This document shows positions 59,595 through 64,000 of a DNA stretch of 64,000 nucleotides, piece after piece. The DNA is from Micromonospora sp. WMMD1155. GTDB lineage: Bacteria > Actinomycetota > Actinomycetes > Mycobacteriales > Micromonosporaceae. The position numbers and the translations under genes are program-made. How positions within the stretch are numbered: the first letter of the stretch is position 1; the number at the start of each line of letters is the position of its first letter. The notes below the pieces were generated by a model. It made no database searches. It was given only the letters and a program-made list of their open reading frames with translations, and was not told where the DNA came from. Where the stretch lies: positions 2,020,501 through 2,084,500 of the forward strand of contig NZ_CP120742.1 in NCBI RefSeq assembly GCF_029581275.1. The letters are read 5' to 3'.

Positions 59595-60476
59595 ATGGAG
59601 CTGACCGAGCCGACCGTCTGGAGCACCGACCGGTTGGAGCTGGGCGAAGGGCTGCGCTGGGTCGACGACCGCCTGGTCCTCGTCGACCTGCTGGCCGGAC
59701 GACTGCTGGAGACCGACGGCGACGCCCCCTCCCCGCTCCGGGAGGTGCGCCGAGTCGACGTTCCGCTCGGCGCGGTCGCTCCGGTGGCCGGCCGTCCCGG
59801 TGACTGGCTGGCCGCCGCCGGGACCGGCCTCACCCTGCTGCCCGCCACCGGCGACAGCCGACCGGTCGCCGACCTGGTCGGTGACGCACCCGAGCCCACC
59901 CGGATGAACGACGCGGTCGCCGACCCGCACGGCCACTTCTGGGCCGGCAGCATGACGTACGCGGCGCTGCCCGGCCAGGGCACGCTGTTCCGGCTCACTT
60001 CGGGCGCGGCGCCGGTGGCCGCGGTGACCGGTCTGACCATCCCGAACGGGCCGGCGTTCGACGCCACCGGCACCACCATGTACCTGGCCGACACGCCGCG
60101 CGGCGAGATCGACCGGTTCACCGTCGACCCGGCGACCGGGGAGCTGAGCGGGCGGGAGCCGTTCCTGCGGCTGTCCCAGGCCGACGGCGGCCCGGACGGC
60201 ATGACCGTCGACGCCGCCGGTCACCTCTGGATCGCGCTGTGGGGCGGCTCGGCGGTGCGCCGATACCGACCGGACGGCACCCTGGAGCAGGAGATCCGGC
60301 TACCGGCGAAGCAGCCGGCCGGGATCTGCCTGGGCGGCCCCGACCTGCGCAGACTCTTCATCGGGACCGCCCGCGTCGGGTTGACCACGCCCGGCGCGGA
60401 GGACGGAGCACTGCTCGCCGTGGACGTGCCGGTCCCCGGCCTACCCGCCGCCCGGGCCGCCGCACCCGTGGCCTGA
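59595..60476 (+). CDS. SMP-30/gluconolactonase family protein
   Basis: A 293-residue six-bladed propeller of the SMP-30/LRE family, which hydrolyses sugar lactones with a divalent metal. Metal ligands are visible as Glu in ELGEGLRWVDD, Asn in PEPTRMNDAVADPHG, Asn in TIPNGPAFDATG and Asp in GGPDGMTVDAAGHLW. GGAGGAG is placed before the ATG. It follows the KDG kinase gene by 63 bases on the same strand and probably supplies the aldonate substrate of the pathway. Confidence 0.9.
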   Translation: MELTEPTVWSTDRLELGEGLRWVDDRLVLVDLLAGRLLETDGDAPSPLREVRRVDVPLGAVAPVAGRPGDWLAAAGTGLTLLPATGDSRPVADLVGDAPEPTRMNDAVADPHGHFWAGSMTYAALPGQGTLFRLTSGAAPVAAVTGLTIPNGPAFDATGTTMYLADTPRGEIDRFTVDPATGELSGREPFLRLSQADGGPDGMTVDAAGHLWIALWGGSAVRRYRPDGTLEQEIRLPAKQPAGICLGGPDLRRLFIGTARVGLTTPGAEDGALLAVDVPVPGLPAARAAAPVA

Positions 60477-60621
60477 CGGCCCGGCTCCCGGCTCCCGCCG
60501 CCCCTTCCCGGCCTCCCCGCCCGCGACGCATACCGGACGTCCGGGCGGGAATAGCAGCGGTGACGAGGAACAACCGGCGGACCGGTAGGGGGCGGACGAT
60601 GAGCACCATGGGGTGGGCGTC

Positions 60622-61725
60622 ATGAGCGGGCCGGTCGGCGACGAGCCGGTCGGCGAGTTGGAGCTGGTGCACACCTTCACCGGCCCGATGCCGACCGGGG
60701 TGAGCGTCTCGCACTCCGGTCGGATCTTCGTCAACTTCCCCAAGTGGGGCGACGAGGTGCCGGCCACCGTCGTCGAACTGCGCGACGGTCAGGAGGTGCC
60801 CTACCCCGACCAGGCGTGGAACGACCCGTCCGGCGACGACGACGCGGGCGCGTTCGTGTCGGTGCAGAGCATCGTGGTCGACCCGGCCGACCGGCTCTGG
60901 GTGCTGGACACCGGCAGCCCGATGTTCCAGCCCACCAAGCCGGGTGGCCCGAAGCTGGTCCGGGTCGACCTGGACACCGACACGGTCGCGCAGGTGATCA
61001 CCTTCCCGGCGGACGTGGCGCTGCCGACGACGTACCTCAACGACGTCCGCTTCGACCTGCGCCGCGGGGAGTCCGGCGTCGCGTACATCACCGACTCGGC
61101 CGACTCCGGGCCGAACGGGATCATCGTGGTGGACCTGGCCAGCGGGGCGTCCTGGCGGCGGCTGCACGACCACCCGTCCACCAAGGCGGAGCCGTTGACG
61201 ACGTTCCGGCCGGTGGTGGAGGGTCGACCGTTCCTCGAACGACCCGCGGACGGGCCGCCGAAGCCGGTCGGGATGGGTTCCGACGGCATCGCGATCTCCG
61301 CCGACGGCAGCCGGCTCCACTACTGCCCGCTGGCGTCCCGACGCTGGTACAGCGTCTCCACCGAAGCGTTGGCCGACCCGGGCGTGACCCAGGAGGCGGC
61401 CGCCGCCACGGTCGTCGACGAGGGCGACAAGGGCACCGCGTCGGACGGGTTGGAGAGCGACGACGCGGGTCGGTTCTACCTCACCTCGTACGAGCACAAC
61501 GCGGTGCTGCGCCGACTGCCGGACGGCGAGTACGAGACGCTGGTCCACGATCCGCGACTGCTCTGGCCGGACACCATGTCGGTGGCCGCCGACGGGCACC
61601 TCTACGTCACCGCCAACCAACTGCACCGGCAGCCGCAGTACCAGCGTGGTCAGGACCTGCGGCGCAAGCCGTACGCGCTGTTCCGCACCCGCATCGACGC
61701 CGGCCCGGTGCTGCTCCGCCGCTGA
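60622..61725 (+). CDS. Major royal jelly/Yellow-like (L-dopachrome tautomerase-related) propeller protein
   Basis: A 367-residue beta-propeller similar to bacterial MRJP/Yellow proteins. Segments are FTGPMPTGVSVSHSGRIFVNFPKWGDEVPATV, VSVQSIVVDPADRLWVLDTGSPMF, TYLNDVRFDLRRGESGVAYITDSADSGPNGIIVVDLASG and GSDGIAISADGSRLHYCPLASRRWYSV. Bacterial members are mostly uncharacterised; a sugar-lactone or quinone substrate is possible given the SMP-30 relatives. No signal peptide. I choose the ATG at 60622 over the GTG at 60613. It belongs by position to the sugar-acid operon, 145 bases after the lactonase. Confidence 0.87.
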   Translation: MSGPVGDEPVGELELVHTFTGPMPTGVSVSHSGRIFVNFPKWGDEVPATVVELRDGQEVPYPDQAWNDPSGDDDAGAFVSVQSIVVDPADRLWVLDTGSPMFQPTKPGGPKLVRVDLDTDTVAQVITFPADVALPTTYLNDVRFDLRRGESGVAYITDSADSGPNGIIVVDLASGASWRRLHDHPSTKAEPLTTFRPVVEGRPFLERPADGPPKPVGMGSDGIAISADGSRLHYCPLASRRWYSVSTEALADPGVTQEAAAATVVDEGDKGTASDGLESDDAGRFYLTSYEHNAVLRRLPDGEYETLVHDPRLLWPDTMSVAADGHLYVTANQLHRQPQYQRGQDLRRKPYALFRTRIDAGPVLLRR

Positions 61726-61746
61726 GCACCGGTGCTCTCAGCGTGC

Positions 61747-62499
61747 TCAGGCGGGCAGGACGCGGTCCAGGAGGTCGAAGAGGGCGACCCAGTGCCGCTC
61801 GGTGGCCTGCTCGTCGTACATCGGGGTGTCGGCCATGGTGAACCCGTGGTGGGCGCCCTCGTAGACCTCGGAGCGGTAGCGCACCCCCGCGGCGTCGAGC
61901 GCCTTCTCCAGCGTGGCGATCTGCTCGGGTGTCATCGACTGGTCGGCGTCGGCGTGCCCGAAGTACACCTCGCCGGTGATCGAGCCGACGCCCAGGTGCG
62001 GGCTGTCCGGCGCGTCGGTGACGATCCGCCCGCCGTGGAAGCTGGCGACGGCCGCGATGCGGTCCGGGTGTGCCTCGATGGCCCGCAACGCGTTCGTGCC
62101 GCCCATGCAGTATCCGGTGATCGCCACCGGGCCCGGCCGGACGTCGTCGCGGGCCGCCAGGAAGTCCAGGTAGGCGGCGGTGTCCCGGCTGACCACCTCG
62201 GGGGTCAGCGCGCCGATCAGCGGCATGATCTGCGCGAACAGAGCACCACGCTGGTCGGCCTCACCCAGGCGGGACAGGTCGAACAGCGGCGCCCGGCCGC
62301 CCCGGTAGAAGAGGTGCGGCGTCAGCACCAGGTAATTCTGGGCGGCGATCCGCTCGGCCATCTCCACCAGGCGCGGGCGCGGCCCGAAGGCGTCCATGAA
62401 GAGCAGCACCGCCGGGAACGGCCCGTCGCCGTCCGGTCGGCTCACTGACGCGTCCGCGACCCCGTCGTCGGTCGGGATGTCCACCGTCGTCGTCCGCAC
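61747..62499 (-). CDS. Dienelactone hydrolase family protein
   Basis: A 250-residue alpha/beta-hydrolase of the dienelactone hydrolase type. The nucleophile is Cys in ITGYCMGGTNAL, the Asp is in VYFGHADADQSMTP, and the His in GAHHGFTMADTPMYD. It opens TTTVDIPTDDGVADASVSRPDG, and the FMDAFGPRPRLVEMAERIA segment is typical. Such enzymes hydrolyse lactones or esters. The GTG at 62499 stands behind AGGAGG; the longer frame to 62925 runs into the next gene's region and is rejected. It is convergent with the MRJP-like gene. Confidence 0.9.
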   Translation of the reverse strand: MRTTTVDIPTDDGVADASVSRPDGDGPFPAVLLFMDAFGPRPRLVEMAERIAAQNYLVLTPHLFYRGGRAPLFDLSRLGEADQRGALFAQIMPLIGALTPEVVSRDTAAYLDFLAARDDVRPGPVAITGYCMGGTNALRAIEAHPDRIAAVASFHGGRIVTDAPDSPHLGVGSITGEVYFGHADADQSMTPEQIATLEKALDAAGVRYRSEVYEGAHHGFTMADTPMYDEQATERHWVALFDLLDRVLPA

Positions 62500-62661
62500 C
62501 GCGCCTCCTCGTACACCGATCTTGGTCCGTCCCGACGCTACTCGCCGTGTCGGCGTGCCCGACCGGCAGCCGCGTGAACGCGGCGTCAAGAAAGGGCGGT
62601 GGCCCGTCGAAACGGCGTATCGGCGGGTGCTCCGCCTTCGTGCGGTGGTGACGATGGGTCC

Positions 62662-63054
62662 ATGAGTCCTTGGCGGATGACGCGCTGGGAACGCGGGGAC
62701 ACGCCACCCCACGCCCACAGCGACCTCGGTGACCCCGCTACCAGCGACGACGGGCCGCAGCGGCGGCATGAGGCGCTGGTCAGCGTGCGGCTCGGCCCGT
62801 CCGCGCCCGGCAGTCACCTGGTGGAGTACCTGCGACACGAACCGTGCGCTGTCGACGCGTGGTGGATAGCCGCCGACGTCGACGCCGTGATCCGCCTCTC
62901 CGCCGACAGCATGACAGTGCTGCACCGCGCCGTGGCCGACCTGCGCCTTCGCGCCGGGGTGGAGGTGGCGGAGGCCAACTACATCCTGCGCGCGCTCGAC
63001 CTGGGCGCGCCGGCGGACCCGCGTACCCCGGAGTGGGCGGGGTCCGCCGCATGA
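62662..63054 (+). CDS. Stand-alone RAM (Lrp/AsnC ligand-binding-like) domain protein
   Basis: A 130-residue protein without a DNA-binding part. The second half (ALVSVRLGPSAPGSHLVEYLRH, VDAWWIAADVDAVIRLSADSMTVLHRAVADLRLRAGVEVAEANYILR) has the strand-helix pattern of the Lrp/AsnC RAM domain. That suggests binding of small molecules or oligomerisation with a partner. The N-terminal 45 residues are polar and disordered. The stop overlaps the universal stress protein start (ATGA), so the two are a translationally coupled pair. Fold assignment is tentative. Confidence 0.65.
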   Translation: MSPWRMTRWERGDTPPHAHSDLGDPATSDDGPQRRHEALVSVRLGPSAPGSHLVEYLRHEPCAVDAWWIAADVDAVIRLSADSMTVLHRAVADLRLRAGVEVAEANYILRALDLGAPADPRTPEWAGSAA

Positions 63055-63554
63055 GCCGCGCAGCCGGTGCCCGCCGGATCGTGGTGGGAGTCGACAGGTC
63101 GTTCGCCGGTATGCAGGCGTTGCGCCGCGCGATACAGCTGGCCCGCCGCGAGGGCGCGCAGGTGGACGCGATCCGCGCGTGGGTCTTCGCCCCGACGTGG
63201 CGGCCCGGCACGCTGACCTGGCGGTGGCAGGACGAGTGCGACCGGGCGGCAGTGGTCTACCTGCGCGGCGTGTTCGACGCGGCGCTCGGCGGGATCCCCC
63301 GGGACGTGACAGTGCGGCTGGTGGCGACCCAGGGGTACGCCGGGCAGGTACTCGTCGACCACGCGTGCCGGGAGTCGGACCTGCTGGTCGTCGGCAGCCC
63401 GCAGCGCGGCCGGTTCGGCCGGTCCCGCGGCCACGTCACCCGGTACTGCGTGACGCATGCCGCCGTGCCGGTCGTCGCGGTGCCCGCGCCGTCCTGGGCG
63501 CGGGCCGCGACGATCCGCCGCTTCGCCAGCGACCTCGAACGATTCAGCCGATGA
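63051..63554 (+). CDS. Universal stress protein family protein
   Basis: A 167-residue UspA-type protein. The opening is ARRIVVGVDRSFAGMQALRRAIQLARREGAQVDAIRAW, and the ATP-binding GxxGxxxxxGS-like loop near the end is VVGSPQRGRFGRSRGHVTRYCVTHAAVPVVAV. This suggests an ATP-binding type. Its start overlaps the RAM-domain gene. It differs from classic UspA in the Arg-rich C-terminal tail. Confidence 0.85.
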   Translation: MSRAAGARRIVVGVDRSFAGMQALRRAIQLARREGAQVDAIRAWVFAPTWRPGTLTWRWQDECDRAAVVYLRGVFDAALGGIPRDVTVRLVATQGYAGQVLVDHACRESDLLVVGSPQRGRFGRSRGHVTRYCVTHAAVPVVAVPAPSWARAATIRRFASDLERFSR

Positions 63555-63622
63555 CCGCCGCAGTGGCGGCACAACCCGAGGACGCCACCTCAGCGGCACG
63601 TGTGGAAAGGACAGAACCGACA

Positions 63623-64000
63623 ATGGCCGAGGGCCCGATAATCTACGCCGTTCCGGTGCGTGACCTGCCGGGACGGATGGTGCGGACGGTACGGACCGGT
63701 CGTTCGCCGCAGGGGCAGCGAGTGGGAATCGCCTTCACCCGGCCCGAGCTGCTCGTCACCGCGATGGGCACGGATCAGCCGTGGGAGGAGCTCTGCGAGT
63801 CGGCGCTGCGCGGCATGTTGCGTCCGCTCGGCATCGACGTGATCCAGGTCGACCCGTTGCTGGTGGCACCACCGCTGGACCCGAGGACCGCCGCCCGGCC
63901 CGAGACCGCCGCCCAACCGGCCGGTCAGGCGCGGACGAAGCGCACCGCGTCGGCGATCACGTGGCCGTTGGTGTCCTCGGTGCGGATCAGCACGCTCCCG
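63623..64000 (+). CDS. SAV_915 family protein (partial at window edge)
   Basis: The frame opens at ATG 63623 behind GAAAGGA and runs to the end of the window without a stop (126 codons). Segments IIYAVPVRDLPGRMV, QRVGIAFTRPELLVTAMG and LCESALRGMLRPLGIDVIQVDPLL are those of the SAV_915 family found in streptomycetes and relatives, of unknown function. After about residue 75 the frame loses protein character (Pro/Ala-rich) and runs antisense into a converging gene; the true stop lies outside the window. Confidence 0.7.
   Translation, partial: MAEGPIIYAVPVRDLPGRMVRTVRTGRSPQGQRVGIAFTRPELLVTAMGTDQPWEELCESALRGMLRPLGIDVIQVDPLLVAPPLDPRTAARPETAAQPAGQARTKRTASAITWPLVSSVRISTLP
63925..64000 (-). CDS. C-terminal end of a probable golvesin-like domain protein (partial)
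   Basis: Only the last 24 codons are visible, ending at TGA (63925-63927). They read GSVLIRTEDTNGHVIADAVRFVRA. The T-N-G-x-V-x-A-D-A-V pattern is typical of the C-terminal golvesin/xanthan lyase-type beta-sandwich found at the end of secreted actinobacterial proteins. The gene enters from the right edge, so the rest cannot be judged. Confidence 0.55.
   Translation of the reverse strand, partial: GSVLIRTEDTNGHVIADAVRFVRA

Noticed and set aside
61724..61737. Palindrome GAGCACCGGTGCTC between convergent genes
   Set aside because: A perfect 14-bp palindrome but with no loop, so a poor terminator, and no regulated promoter nearby. It could be chance in such GC-rich sequence.
1..64000. CRISPR array or large repeat system
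   Set aside because: The only regular repeat is the 24-bp coding tandem at 57238-57340. It has no spacers, and no cas genes are present.

Overview
The window is about 64 kb of very GC-rich DNA from a free-living mycelial actinomycete, most likely Micromonospora or a close relative in the Micromonosporaceae. This rests on codon use with almost obligatory G/C third positions, GTG and TTG starts, many ATGA/GTGA stop-start overlaps, and actinobacterial families (ClgR/ClpP, DUF3117, DUF2855, 13E12-type HNH, SAV_915, IdeR-type iron box, plant-polymer hydrolases with CBM2 or ricin lectins). It is chromosomal. I see no replication origin, prophage or CRISPR array. All functional calls come from reading the translations; no database search was run.

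Layout. 0.2-12 kb is a conserved block: O-methyltransferase, leucyl aminopeptidase, DUF3117, PaaX regulator plus PaaG-like hydratase, a DUF1800/DUF1501 secretion pair, Tag glycosylase, sterol-desaturase family protein, SRPBCC protein, DivIVA-domain protein and a FolP2-like protein. Its backbone recalls Mycobacterium tuberculosis Rv1207-Rv1220c. 11.6-22.4 kb holds a solitary NuoA, a secreted membrane-anchored repeat protein, KorAB, a divergent AzoR/MarR pair, a K+ channel, ClgR-ClpP, a lipoprotein, DoxX and a DHFR-like reductase. 22.6-25.2 kb is an accessory patch beside tRNA-Arg(CCT): an IS110 remnant, two orphan ORFs and an AAA/DUF4143 ATPase.

25.5-36.3 kb is a secretome region: M23 peptidase, GH54 arabinofuranosidase, GH6 cellulase, CE1-type esterase, each hydrolase with its own palindromic operator candidate. 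Inside it lies a large ALF-repeat polymorphic toxin overlapped by a probable immunity gene. 36.6-44.8 kb is an iron-box-controlled NRPS-independent siderophore (NIS) locus: decarboxylase, two IucA/IucC synthetases, ATP-grasp ligase, MFS exporter and siderophore-interacting reductase in one translationally coupled operon, with a divergent AlcB-type acyltransferase.

44.8-54.6 kb is signalling and stress: a sigma factor fused through a zinc-binding motif and a membrane segment to an extracellular glycosidase, a SigB/SigF-type sigma factor, DUF2855, an XRE regulator with an aldo/keto reductase, and an HxlR regulator with an MFS pump. 54.7-58 kb holds an orphan protein, an HNH endonuclease behind a LexA-like box, and a breakpoint where a kinase gene and a KDPG aldolase gene have both lost their 5' ends. 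58-64 kb is sugar-acid catabolism (KDPG aldolase, KDG kinase, two lactonase-fold proteins), dienelactone hydrolase, a RAM-domain protein, a universal stress protein and two genes cut by the window edge.

The strongest candidates for something undescribed are the NIS siderophore locus, the toxin/immunity pair, and the sigma factor-glycosidase fusion.
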